Positions 53,628-62,317 of a DNA stretch of 64,000 nucleotides are shown here, in pieces. Position 1 is the first letter of the stretch. Each line of letters starts with the position of its first letter. The notes beneath the pieces are model-generated. The model was not told the DNA's origin, searched no databases, and saw only the letters and a list, made by a program, of their open reading frames with translations. This DNA is from Brevibacterium oceani (lineage in GTDB: Bacteria; Actinomycetota; Actinomycetes; Actinomycetales; Brevibacteriaceae), in NCBI RefSeq assembly GCF_013623835.1, contig NZ_JABKDE010000001.1, positions 434,001 through 498,000 on the forward strand, in the 5' to 3' direction. The position numbers were made by a program, and so were the translations under genes.

Positions 53628-54392
53628 GTGCGTGACCAGCTGGTTGCGCCGTCCGAGGCAGCGACGGACACACCAGGAGCGAGCACTTTGACCGAAAACG
53701 TGCGCACCGAGCACATGCGCCGACACGAGACCGACCACGAGGTTCCCTGGTCCCTGCCCATCGTCGTGCGCCGGTCGAAGACCGCCATCGCCCGCCACAT
53801 CGACGTCCTCGAAGCCACCTCCCGAGCCGTCGTGACCTTCCTCGACGATCCGCGCACCCAGCCCGGCGGGGAGTGGCACGACGCCGTCGCCTACTGGCGC
53901 GACGGAGCCATCCGCAAGGTCGTGCGCCGCGGTGACGGGAAGAAGCTCGAAGATGCACGGGCGCTGGGCAGCGTGAGCGTGGCCTTCGGCGGCACGGATG
54001 ATTTCGCCCCCGCCGAGGCGTCCGTGTTCGTGCCCGGACCCGTCGAACCGCTGCCGCATGAGCTCAAGAAGCTTCAGGTCGGCGGCACCGAATTCCCCGA
54101 TGAAGGCGAATCCTCGATCCCCGCCGCCGAGGCGGTCGTGACCATCGAACTCTCACCCTCGCTCACGCTGACGACGGGCAAGGCCGCCGCCCAATGCGGT
54201 CACGCCGCACAGCTGGCATATGAGCAGATGCCCGTCGAGGAGCGTGAGCGTTGGCGCGCTTCGGGGTTCAGCCTGCGTGTGCAGACCGCGACGAAGGAAG
54301 CCTGGGCGGCGAACGAGCAGCAGGTCAGCATCGTTGATGCCGGGTTCACCGAAGTCGACGGACCCACGGAGACCGTGCGCGCCTCATGGTGA
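53628..54392 (+). CDS. PTH2-family peptidyl-tRNA hydrolase
   Basis: About 254 residues. The PTH2 domain is C-terminal: LTTGKAAAQCGHAAQLAYEQ has the conserved Lys and QxxHA residues, and SIVDAGFTEVDGPTETV is the typical end. It releases tRNA from peptidyl-tRNA. The N-terminal ~150 residues are an actinobacterial extension. I chose GTG at 53628; the frame is open to 53493 but upstream residues look like the shadow of a promoter area. The canonical bacterial Pth is a different family, so this is probably an accessory enzyme. Confidence 0.78.
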   Translation: MRDQLVAPSEAATDTPGASTLTENVRTEHMRRHETDHEVPWSLPIVVRRSKTAIARHIDVLEATSRAVVTFLDDPRTQPGGEWHDAVAYWRDGAIRKVVRRGDGKKLEDARALGSVSVAFGGTDDFAPAEASVFVPGPVEPLPHELKKLQVGGTEFPDEGESSIPAAEAVVTIELSPSLTLTTGKAAAQCGHAAQLAYEQMPVEERERWRASGFSLRVQTATKEAWAANEQQVSIVDAGFTEVDGPTETVRASW

Positions 54393-54496
54393 GGTTGCAG
54401 CTGTCGAAGAGATGAACTCGCGACGTGCTGTCGTCGGCACCGATTCCGACGCGTCCTGGCGCCGCGGCGATGGTTGGTGAGGCCTGGAAGCCGGCA

Positions 54497-54567
54497 TGTC
54501 AAGGTCTTGACAGGTGGAATGGAGGGGACAAGCCTGGAGGGCCAGGTCCGGTCACCTGACATCAGGT
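54497..54567. promoter_or_regulatory. Two palindromes upstream of the ThDP enzyme
   Basis: TGTCAA-GGTC-TTGACA (54497-54512) and ACCTGA-CA-TCAGGT (54554-54567) are both perfect inverted repeats in the 220-bp gap. TTGACA may double as a -35 element, but no -10 fits at 16-18 bp. Probable operators; regulator unknown. Confidence 0.45.
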
Positions 54568-54612
54568 CGACTACGGCACATTCGACATCGAGACTTCCTG
54601 AGGAGAACCCCC

Positions 54613-56415
54613 ATGGCGACGTCCGTCAGCGACTTCATCATCGATCGACTCATCGCCTGGGATCTGCACCAGTGGTACGGATACCCCGGCGATGGCATCG
54701 GCGGCTTCGATGGGGCCATGGGCCGAGCACAGGATGAGGGCAAGGACTTCGCCTATGTGCGTCCCACCCATGAGGAGGAGGCCGCGTTCATGGCCACCGC
54801 CCACGCGAAGTTCACCGGGAGCGTGGGCGTGTGCGTCTCGACTTCGGGTCCCGGAGCCATCCATCTCATGAACGGCCTCTATGATGCCAAAGGCGACAAC
54901 GCGCCCGTCGTTGCCATTGTCGGCCAGCAGGCGCGGGTGTCGCTGAACTCCGAATTCCAACAGGAGATCAACCTCGAACGACTCTTCGCCGACGCGGCGG
55001 TGTTCGTGCAGACCGTGACCACACCGATGCACGCCCAGCTCGTCGTCGACAAGGCCGTGCGCATGGCCAAGGCCTACCGCGGACCTGCCGTGGTCATCCT
55101 CCCCGCCGACGTGCAGACCATGGATATGGAAGAACCTTCGGTCGAGCATTTCGTCTCCCGCACGGGTATCGGCTTCGCCGAGGACCGCCTGCGACCAGAC
55201 GACGACGCGCTCGCCCGCGCGGCCGAAGTCCTCAACAGCGGCCAGAAGGTCGCCATGCTCGTCGGGCAGGGCGCGATCGGGGCGACCGATGAGGTCATCA
55301 GCGCCGCCGAACGCCTCGGCGCCGGTGTCATCACCACGCTCCTGGGCAAACAGGTGGTGCCCGGCGACGTCGGATACCACACCCAGCAACTGGGACTGCT
55401 GGGTTCGCGGCCGAGCTACGACATGATGCAGAAATGCGACACTCTGCTCATGGTCGGCATGAACTACCCCTACGGTGAGTTCATGCCGCCGACGGGGCAG
55501 GCCCGAGCCGTGCAGATCGATCTGTCGCCGCGTCACCTGGGCATCCGCTACCCCACCGAAGTGAACCTGTGGGGAGACGCGAAGACCACGCTGGCCGCCC
55601 TTCAGCCGCATCTGACCCAGCATGAGACCGGGTGGCAGGAGAAGATCGTCGAGGAGAACCGAGCGTGGGTCGAAGAGAACACGCGGGTGGCGAAGACCGA
55701 AGCCGATCCGATCAACCCTCGCCGTGTCTTCGTCTCCCTCAACGAACGTCTGCCCGAGAACGCGATCATCACCTGCGACGCCGGGAGCACGGCCGACTGG
55801 TACGGCTTCCACATCGAACTGGGGCCGAACCAGATGGGCAACCTCTCGGGTCGGATGGCGTCGATGCTCGCCGCGATGCCCTATGCGCTGGCCGGCAAGT
55901 TCGCGCATCCCGACCGTCCGGTGGTGTGCACCATCGGCGACGGAGCAATCCAGATGATGGGCATGAACGGGCTGCTCACCGTCAAACGCCACTGGCAGGA
56001 ATGGTCGAACTCCACCTTCGTCGTCCTCGTCATCAACAACGGGGACCTCAACCAGGTGTCCTGGGAGATGCGTGAGGCCGGTGACCCGAGGTGGGACACG
56101 GCACAGCTGGTCGAGTCGTTGGACTACGCCGGCTACGCGGAGCTGCTCGGACTCAGAGGCATCGCCGTCGACGACCCGGAGGACATCGACGGAGCCTTTG
56201 ACCAAGCATTCGCCGCAGACCGGCCGGTCGTCCTCGACGTCCGCTGCGACCGCAATACGCCGCCGCTGCCGGCCCACATCGCGGTTGCACAGGCCAAAGG
56301 CCTCGCGGAATCGCTGCTGGGCGGGGACCCAGAGCTCGGGCAGGTGGTCAAACAGAGTTCTCGCGCCACCGCAGCACGGCTGTTTGCGCGCATGGGTCTG
56401 ACTTCGGATGACTGA
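54613..56415 (+). CDS. Thiamine-diphosphate enzyme, pyruvate oxidase-like
   Basis: 600 residues with the three ThDP-family domains. The activating Glu is in PTHEEEAAF (E54-E56 region). The ThDP/Mg motif begins GDGAIQMMG at residue 442 and ends with INNGDLNQ about 28 residues later. VSTSGPGAIHLMNGLYDAK is the classic N-terminal signature. It resembles PoxB-type pyruvate oxidases and related 2-oxo acid decarboxylating enzymes; FAD binding cannot be confirmed. ATG at 54613 with AGGAG upstream. A strong hairpin follows at 56470. Confidence 0.85.
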   Translation: MATSVSDFIIDRLIAWDLHQWYGYPGDGIGGFDGAMGRAQDEGKDFAYVRPTHEEEAAFMATAHAKFTGSVGVCVSTSGPGAIHLMNGLYDAKGDNAPVVAIVGQQARVSLNSEFQQEINLERLFADAAVFVQTVTTPMHAQLVVDKAVRMAKAYRGPAVVILPADVQTMDMEEPSVEHFVSRTGIGFAEDRLRPDDDALARAAEVLNSGQKVAMLVGQGAIGATDEVISAAERLGAGVITTLLGKQVVPGDVGYHTQQLGLLGSRPSYDMMQKCDTLLMVGMNYPYGEFMPPTGQARAVQIDLSPRHLGIRYPTEVNLWGDAKTTLAALQPHLTQHETGWQEKIVEENRAWVEENTRVAKTEADPINPRRVFVSLNERLPENAIITCDAGSTADWYGFHIELGPNQMGNLSGRMASMLAAMPYALAGKFAHPDRPVVCTIGDGAIQMMGMNGLLTVKRHWQEWSNSTFVVLVINNGDLNQVSWEMREAGDPRWDTAQLVESLDYAGYAELLGLRGIAVDDPEDIDGAFDQAFAADRPVVLDVRCDRNTPPLPAHIAVAQAKGLAESLLGGDPELGQVVKQSSRATAARLFARMGLTSDD

Positions 56416-56469
56416 GTCGGCTGGTCGAGCTGCCGCGTCAAGAGGTGCGGCAGGTCTCGTCAACCACGA

Positions 56470-56499
56470 CCGCGGACACCGGTGATCCGGTGTCCGCGG
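56470..56499. terminator. Hairpin terminator between convergent genes
   Basis: A 13-bp perfect stem CCGCGGACACCGG with a TGAT loop lies 54 nt behind the ThDP enzyme and 33 nt from the end of the next minus-strand gene. No T-run, but the position suits both. Confidence 0.7.
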
Positions 56500-56532
56500 C
56501 GGTCGCTGTGTCGGGGAAACGCTGGTTCGGGT

Positions 56533-56721
56533 TCAGCTCTCGGGGGCGTTGTCGAGGTCGTCGAGTTCCTCGTCGGTCAGCGGCCGCGTCTTCGTGCCGT
56601 TGCCGAATTCGTCGAGGTAGATGATGTGTTTGACCATCTCGCCGGTCTCTTCGTCCTCGACTTCGACGATGTCGCCGGGTTGGGTCGCCGGCTGGTAGAA
56701 ATCCTCATTGACTCCGGTCAT
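56533..56721 (-). CDS. Small conserved-looking acidic protein
   Basis: 62 residues. Acidic, soluble, no known domain; GDIVEVEDEETGEMVKHIIY looks like a small beta-hairpin module. The start is the ATG at 56719-56721 because a perfect AGGAGG lies 8 nt upstream; a GTG 3 codons earlier overlaps that site. The strong ribosome site is the best support for a real gene. Function unknown. Confidence 0.65.
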   Translation of the reverse strand: MTGVNEDFYQPATQPGDIVEVEDEETGEMVKHIIYLDEFGNGTKTRPLTDEELDDLDNAPES

Positions 56722-56784
56722 CGTGACCACCTCCTATAGGTCTTCTGACCATACGCCAGTGTGACAAGAGTCTCAATGACCCCT

Positions 56785-56846
56785 TTGCTACCTGACCGCG
56801 GCCCAGCAACCTCGCGCAAGGTTGCTGGGCCGCCGTCAGGTAGCAA
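56785..56846. repeat. Near-perfect 62-bp palindrome between divergent genes
   Basis: TTGCTACCTGACCGCGGCCC at the left is mirrored on the right with only two mispairs over the whole 62 bp; the centre is CGCGC. It lies ahead of both dgt and the small acidic gene, where a terminator is not expected. The core (TGACGGCGG...CCCAG) resembles the palindrome after crtI. Confidence 0.88.
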
Positions 56847-56885
56847 TAGAGGGTCTGTCGGGACCGGAATCGGTAGTCTGGGTGG

Positions 56886-58415
56886 ATGGAACGTCTCAGA
56901 ATGCACACCGACGGCGGACGCGAACGCAATGTCGCCGAGGTGGCCCGCCCCAACGAGGATGAGTTCCGTGTCGACATCGAACGGATCCGGTTCTCCCCGT
57001 TCTTCTCCCGGCTGGCCTCGGTCACCCAGGTGATCCCGCAGGCCGGATCCGGCACGGTCATCCACAACCGGCTGACCCATTCGCTCAAGGTCTCCGCGGT
57101 GGCCCGGTCGATCGCGATCACGCTCAACAACGCCGATGAGCGGACACGGGAAGTGGTAGGCCGCCTCGGCGGGTGTGATCCGGTGGTCGTGCAGGCGGCT
57201 GCGGCCGCCCACGATCTGGGGCACCCACCGTTCGGCCACCTCGGCGAGAAGGAACTCGACCGGGTGTCGCGGCAGGTGCTACGCCTCGATGACGGATTCG
57301 AGGGCAATGCGCAGACGTTTCGGATCCTCACTGCCCTCGACAGCTGTGAGGCCACGGCGCGAGGGCTCAACCTCACGCGGGCGGTCAGGGCGGCGGTGCT
57401 GAAGTATCCGTGGGAGCGCGGGGAGTGGACCGGCGATCGGGCGTCGTCGGCGGCCAGAATGCCGCGCGGGGTCGGTGATGATGCCAGCGAGGGAGCGATG
57501 AAGTTCTCCGCCTATGCCACCGAGGTCGAGGAGATGGCGGACGTGCTCTCGGCGTTCCCGGCGATCGCAAAGTATCAGCAGACGCTCGAGTGCGCGGTCA
57601 TGGATGTCGCCGACGATATCGCGTATGCGGTGCACGACCTGGACGATTTCTACCGGTCGAACGTGCTGCAGTACACGGCGGTGTCGGCTGAGCTGGGGCG
57701 ATGGCTACGTGACTGCCGGGACTTGGCGACGTTGGATGATGCCGACCTGGACAGGCGCCGGCCGGGGCATGCGCTCGAGGCGATCCGGCGGCACATCGGG
57801 CAGAAAGACCCGTGGATTGCCTCGGAGGAGGCGTTTCGGGATTCGGTCGAGCGGATCAACCGGGACCTCGTCGAGGGTCTGCTCGGAGTTCCCTATGACG
57901 GGGGATTGGAAGCGGATCGGGCGGTCACCGGGTTCACGCGGCGGTGGATCGATCGGCTGCAGGCCTCGATTGTCGTCGATCCGGATCCGCACATCCGCAG
58001 CGGGCATGTGCGGCTGAGCCAGGAGGCGTGGCACGACGTTGTGGTGCTGAAGTTCGTGCATGCGAAGTTCGTGCTCGAGCGGTCTGACTTGGCGGTCTAT
58101 CAGCGCGGGCAGACGCGGATCATCGCATCTCTGGTCGAGGGGTTCCACGAATGGCTGCTCGACCCAGATGAGGCGACGCGGATTCCCCGGCGGCTCGTCG
58201 ATTCCGTCGAGGCGTCAACGCAGGAGTATCAGGATCTGTACGCGCGCAATCCTGCCGCACTGGGCGAGGAGGGGGCGGCGGCGATCGTCCGGCGGGGCCG
58301 GGCGCGAGCGGTCGTGGACTACATCGCCTCGTTCACCGATGCGCAGGCGATGTCGGTCAATGCCTTGATCACCGGAGCCTCCGAGGAGCCGTGGGAGGCC
58401 GGGCGCGGGTTGTAG
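56886..58415 (+). CDS. dgt: Deoxyguanosinetriphosphate triphosphohydrolase
   Basis: 509 residues. Cleaves dGTP to deoxyguanosine and triphosphate, controlling dNTP pools. The HD-superfamily metal site is visible: THSLKV with H65, AAAHDLGHPPFGH with H109-D110 and H113, and later MDVADDIAYAVHDLDDF. DGFEGNAQTFRIL is the conserved Dgt substrate-site segment. ATG at 56886 has GGGTGG upstream. Length is typical for actinobacterial Dgt. Confidence 0.93.
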   Translation: MERLRMHTDGGRERNVAEVARPNEDEFRVDIERIRFSPFFSRLASVTQVIPQAGSGTVIHNRLTHSLKVSAVARSIAITLNNADERTREVVGRLGGCDPVVVQAAAAAHDLGHPPFGHLGEKELDRVSRQVLRLDDGFEGNAQTFRILTALDSCEATARGLNLTRAVRAAVLKYPWERGEWTGDRASSAARMPRGVGDDASEGAMKFSAYATEVEEMADVLSAFPAIAKYQQTLECAVMDVADDIAYAVHDLDDFYRSNVLQYTAVSAELGRWLRDCRDLATLDDADLDRRRPGHALEAIRRHIGQKDPWIASEEAFRDSVERINRDLVEGLLGVPYDGGLEADRAVTGFTRRWIDRLQASIVVDPDPHIRSGHVRLSQEAWHDVVVLKFVHAKFVLERSDLAVYQRGQTRIIASLVEGFHEWLLDPDEATRIPRRLVDSVEASTQEYQDLYARNPAALGEEGAAAIVRRGRARAVVDYIASFTDAQAMSVNALITGASEEPWEAGRGL

Positions 58416-58432
58416 TCGCACTGTGTGAATGA

Positions 58433-58474
58433 CGAACGGCGGGATCGAAGATTTCGTTTCGATCCCGCCGTTCG
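58433..58474. terminator. Hairpin terminator after dgt
   Basis: A 17-bp perfect stem (CGAACGGCGGGATCGAA and its complement) encloses an 8-nt loop, 18 nt behind the dgt stop. A short T-rich stretch TTCTGTT follows. Confidence 0.8.
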
Positions 58475-58516
58475 TTCTGTTCAGCGTTCGCTGCTCAGCT
58501 GGTGGGCCGAGCCGGA

Positions 58517-58549
58517 CTCAGCGTTCGGGTGATGGGCCCGAACGCTGAG
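58517..58549. terminator. Hairpin terminator after the surface-protein gene
   Basis: A 13-bp perfect stem (CTCAGCGTTCGGG) encloses a 7-nt loop just beyond the stop of the minus-strand LPXTG gene at 58562. Each of the two convergent genes therefore has its own hairpin. Confidence 0.75.
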
Positions 58550-58561
58550 TTCCGGTGGACC

Positions 58562-61500
58562 TCAGTGCTTGCCTGCCGAGGCGCGGTAGCGGCGGGTTGC
58601 CCACACCGCTGCGGCGCCACCGGCGAGGAGCAGTGCGGCGAATCCGACCATGGCCGGGACGCCGTCGGCGCCCGTCCGCGGAAGGTCTCCGCCGGCGCTG
58701 CTGCCGGAGGCGTTGGTGCTCGAACCGGCCGAGGCGTTGGCACCGGATCCGGCATTGGCGTTCGCCGAGGTTCCGGCGTTGGCCGATGCGGCCTGATCCG
58801 AATCAGCCGATGCCGAGGAGTTCGCCGAGGCGGCCTTCTCGGAATCGGTCGAAGCGCTGGCTTCGTCACCGTCGGCCGAGGCGCTGGCCGAGTCTCCGTC
58901 GGTGGAGGCATTCGCCTCTGCGCCTTCAGCGGCAGCGTCAGCCTCGTCGCCGTCTGCGGCAGCCGCAGCGGAAGCCTCAGATGAGGAGTCCGCCGTCGAT
59001 GCCGACGAAGCGGCGGCACCGGCGTCAGCGTTCGCCGCGGCCGAAGCCTGAGCGTTGCTCTCATCCTCATTGTCGGCGTTTGCAGCGGCGTTGGCTGCCT
59101 TCTGCGCCGAAGCGTTCGGATCCGAGGTCGCGTCCGCCGAGGTCTCCGAAGAGGCCTCTTCGTTGGCAGCGGACTCCGCGGCTGCTTCGGCATTCTCGTT
59201 CGCAGCTGCCGATGCCGTGTTGTCGGCATCGTTATCGGCTGCCGCCTGAGCGGCTGCCTCGGCGACTGCGTTGCCGTTGTCATCGGCGTTGGCCGAAGCC
59301 GAGGCCGATGCGGCAGCGTTCACATTGGCATTCGCATCCGAATCGTCCGAATCGGTGGCCGTGGCTTCGTCCCCGCCGTCGGCGTCAGCAGCTGCGTTGG
59401 CAGAAGCTTCCGAGGAAGAGTCCGCGGTCGAGGCTGCGGACGCAGCAGCTGCCGGATCGGCATCAGCAGCGGCCGAAGCATCAGCGTTCGTCGAGTCCGA
59501 GTTGTCGGCGTTCGCGGCGGCGTTGGCCGCCTGCTGCGCCGAGGCGTTCGGATCCGAGGTCGCGTCCGCCGAGGTCTCCGAGGAGGCCTCTTCGTTGGCG
59601 GCCGATTCTGCGGCTGCTTCGGCGTTCTCGTCGGCTGCTGCCGATGCCGTGTTGTCGGCATCGTTATCGGCGGCTGCCACTGCTGCTGCCTCGGCTGCCG
59701 CGTTGTTGTCGTCATCGGCGTTGGCCGAAGCCGAGGCCGAAGCGGCTGCGTTCACGTTGGCATTCGCGTCTGCGTCATCGGCAGCATCGGGGTCCGCAGC
59801 TGCGCTTGCGTCAGACTCGGCTGCTGCCTCTGCAGATGCCTCGTTCGAGGAATCAGCGGTGGAAGCGGCTTCCGAAGCGGCTGCGGAGTTGGCATCCGAG
59901 GCCGTCGACGTTTCGGCATTCGTGTCATCGGTGTTGTCTGCCTGTGCAGCGGCCTGCGAGGCTGCCGTCGACGAAGCATTCTCATCCGTTGTCGAATCGG
60001 CCGAGGCCTCCGATGAGGCGTCCTCGGTCGCTGCCGACTCTGCCGCTGCTTCAGCATTCTCGTCAGCTGCTGCCGATGCCGTGTTGTCGGCATTGTTGTC
60101 GGCAGCTGCCTCGGATGCAGCCTGGGCAGCCGGGTTGTTGTCACCATCGGCGTCGGCCGAAGCCGATGCCGAGGCCGCTGCGTTCGCGTTCACATCGTCA
60201 TCGCCCGGTTCTTCCGGTGCGTCCGCGGTCGCACGGACCGAGGACGAGGCCAGGTTGATGTCGATGGCATCGGCGGCCGGGAGCAGTTCCAGGCTCACCG
60301 CACTGACGGTGAAGCCGGGTCCATTGGAGCCCTTGACCTGGCTCTCCTCTGCCGGATCCTTTGCAGTCGGCTGCTCGTTGATCGTGAGATCGACGACCTG
60401 GTTGAGTGCGTTGAAGACCGGGTCGAGAGTATCGAGAACCGGATCGACGATACCGGTCACAGCGCCAGCGACTTCATCGGCCGTGGAATCAAGGATTCCG
60501 CCGATGAGAGGTTCGGTGATGCCGAGAACTGCGTTGACCACAGGAGTGGTGATGAGGTTAAGGATCTGTCCAGCGTCGATGGTTGTTCCCAGGACGCTGA
60601 TTTTGAGATCAGTCGTGACGGTTGGCTGGGAGTTGTCTGTCCCGGCCAGCTGGCCGAGGGTCGCATCGACGGTAACTTTGCCGTCAACTGACTGACCCAG
60701 CAACGTGATTGAAGCCGGGAGGTCGATGACGAGATGGACGTCGTTGAGCGCATCGGACAGAGTCTCGTTGACCTTGCCCGAGAGCGCGCCGAGGGCATCG
60801 GCCACGGCATCGGTGATCTTCGAGATCGTGTCCGAGGTGAGCACCTGAGTGTTCGGGTCGAGGCCGTTGAGGTCAGAGGCGTCGCCGCCCTTGACGATCT
60901 TCGCGAGGTCGATCTTGATGTCGCCATTGGCGAGATCGATCGAGACAATCCCAGCGTCATCTTCGAGCGCCTCGTTGACGACGTTCTCGACGACGCTGTT
61001 GAGTGCATCGCGGACTTCGACGGACACCTGGGTGTCGTCTCCACCGATATTGACGGAAGCTGCAAGTACATCAACGTTGACACCGAGGCCGGCCAGGTCA
61101 TTGACCAGCCCCTCATCGCCGATGACCTCCTCGAGAGTGCCTCCGGCACCGTCGACGACCTCATCAAGAGCGCCCGAGAGGTCGCCCACCGCAGGGCTGG
61201 AGACCGTGAGGATGCCATCGGCGACAGCGTACTCAGAGTCATCGGCTTCGCCGTTGCTGTTAGCAGTCGAGGCGATCGCACCGAGCTCGAGGCTGAGCTC
61301 ATCGACGATCTCATCGGTGACGCCGTCGAGATTGAGCTGACCGAGCACCGAGGTCAGGTCGACCTTGGCGTTGCCGTACTCACCATTATTGATGTCATCG
61401 AGGTTGAGCCCACCATCAGACCCGACAGCACCGGCACTGGCCGTGGCGTCGTTGTAGGCAGGAGCGTGACCGTAGGTATTGAGCGCTCCGCCCTCACCGA

Positions 61501-61852
61501 GCTCGAGGAGGCCGTCGCCATCCTCGTTGCTGATGAGCGGGATGCCGATTCCGGGGAGCTCGACTCCGATGGCCTGGAGCACCTCGGCGTTGATCGGCGT
61601 GCTGTCCGCATCCGTGCTGGCCGGAGAGCTGCTGTACGCCGACAGGGCGTCGAGCGCGTCGGCGCCCAGGATGTCGGCGTCGATCAGCTGTCCGTAGGCT
61701 TCTGAATCTTCATTCGGATTCTGCTCGTCGGCAGCACCTGGCGACGTTGTCAGCAGTGTCAGACCCACTGCCGTCGCCGCGGCGACAGACCCCACCGCGA
61801 TCTTCCGACCGGTTCCGGGCCGGCCTCTCAGTTTTCTCATGATTCTCCACAT
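58562..61852 (-). CDS. Sortase-anchored choice-of-anchor-G-type surface protein with three long repeats
   Basis: 1096 residues. A signal peptide (residues ~15-40, ending SPGAADEQ) leads to a ~500-residue domain of the choice-of-anchor G type (SAYSSSPAS, LQAIGVELPGIGIPLI, ALNTYG). Residues 548-979 are three 144-residue repeats of Ala, Ser, Asp, Asn and Glu, followed by a further low-complexity spacer. The end has LPRTG at 1057-1061, a membrane helix and RRYR, so sortase would link it to peptidoglycan. The first Met at 61852 is used; an ATG 4 codons later (61840) with GGAG nearby is possible. Probably a cell-surface stalk or adhesin; binding partner unknown. Confidence 0.85.
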   Translation of the reverse strand: MWRIMRKLRGRPGTGRKIAVGSVAAATAVGLTLLTTSPGAADEQNPNEDSEAYGQLIDADILGADALDALSAYSSSPASTDADSTPINAEVLQAIGVELPGIGIPLISNEDGDGLLELGEGGALNTYGHAPAYNDATASAGAVGSDGGLNLDDINNGEYGNAKVDLTSVLGQLNLDGVTDEIVDELSLELGAIASTANSNGEADDSEYAVADGILTVSSPAVGDLSGALDEVVDGAGGTLEEVIGDEGLVNDLAGLGVNVDVLAASVNIGGDDTQVSVEVRDALNSVVENVVNEALEDDAGIVSIDLANGDIKIDLAKIVKGGDASDLNGLDPNTQVLTSDTISKITDAVADALGALSGKVNETLSDALNDVHLVIDLPASITLLGQSVDGKVTVDATLGQLAGTDNSQPTVTTDLKISVLGTTIDAGQILNLITTPVVNAVLGITEPLIGGILDSTADEVAGAVTGIVDPVLDTLDPVFNALNQVVDLTINEQPTAKDPAEESQVKGSNGPGFTVSAVSLELLPAADAIDINLASSSVRATADAPEEPGDDDVNANAAASASASADADGDNNPAAQAASEAAADNNADNTASAAADENAEAAAESAATEDASSEASADSTTDENASSTAASQAAAQADNTDDTNAETSTASDANSAAASEAASTADSSNEASAEAAAESDASAAADPDAADDADANANVNAAASASASANADDDNNAAAEAAAVAAADNDADNTASAAADENAEAAAESAANEEASSETSADATSDPNASAQQAANAAANADNSDSTNADASAAADADPAAAASAASTADSSSEASANAAADADGGDEATATDSDDSDANANVNAAASASASANADDNGNAVAEAAAQAAADNDADNTASAAANENAEAAAESAANEEASSETSADATSDPNASAQKAANAAANADNEDESNAQASAAANADAGAAASSASTADSSSEASAAAAADGDEADAAAEGAEANASTDGDSASASADGDEASASTDSEKAASANSSASADSDQAASANAGTSANANAGSGANASAGSSTNASGSSAGGDLPRTGADGVPAMVGFAALLLAGGAAAVWATRRYRASAGKH
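58916..60211 (-). repeat. Three tandem 432-bp coding repeats
   Basis: Units 59780-60211, 59348-59779 and 58916-59347 keep an exact 432-bp (144-codon) period, checked on two anchor motifs (DNTASAAA at three copies and the unit start DDxDANANVN). The second and third units are closest to each other. Repeat number can vary by recombination without frame loss. Confidence 0.85.
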
Positions 61853-62317
61853 CGTTCAGACCCTGATCAGGTCCAGGCGCGGCCTGGACGGAAACAGGCA
61901 GTTTCCTGACAGGACGCTCACAACGTTACGGAGTAATGAAAAAGTAATCAGTGAATCACAAAAAAAGTTACCTCGTCGTTATAGTTACGCCCAGGTAGAT
62001 TCAAGTGCTCGTTGCGGGTAGTGGATGTGGTGGAGCTCCTGTCTGCCGTGGTCATTAAAACCCCAGGTGGTCGACTTGTGGTCTCAGGGTGGTGCCACCG
62101 ACTCGGAAAGTGTCACAGTCATAGTCGAGTCACTGAGACAGCCCCTTATTGTCACGGATTGGGACACAGAAGTCTGGCCTCGATGTCGGTCTGTGACCAA
62201 GCGGTGTCCCGCAAGGTCACGCTTCCGTGGTGTGGACGAGCGGCTCCTGCCGCCTTGCCAACGTCTACAGTCGACTCAACCGGCAGGAACGACGAGGATC
62301 AGCGAAGGAGTTGAGGC
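61853..62317. other. 465-bp divergent intergenic region, partly AT-rich
   Basis: No credible gene. 61915-61990 is unusually AT-rich with A-runs and three GTTAC words, probably the promoter of the surface-protein gene. Further right, GTCAC or GTGAC occurs five times (62112, 62129, 62151, 62193, 62216), which may be regulator binding sites ahead of lhgO. Confidence 0.5.

Noticed and set aside
54571..56463. A 630-codon open frame on the minus strand
   Set aside because: It lies opposite the ThDP enzyme, has no recognisable domain and no ribosome site, and is explained by GC-rich codon composition.
58555..60695. Two long plus-strand open frames (474 and 567 codons) opposite the surface-protein repeats
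   Set aside because: They are low-complexity mirror images of the Ala/Ser/Asp repeats; codon composition of the repeats removes stops in the other frames.
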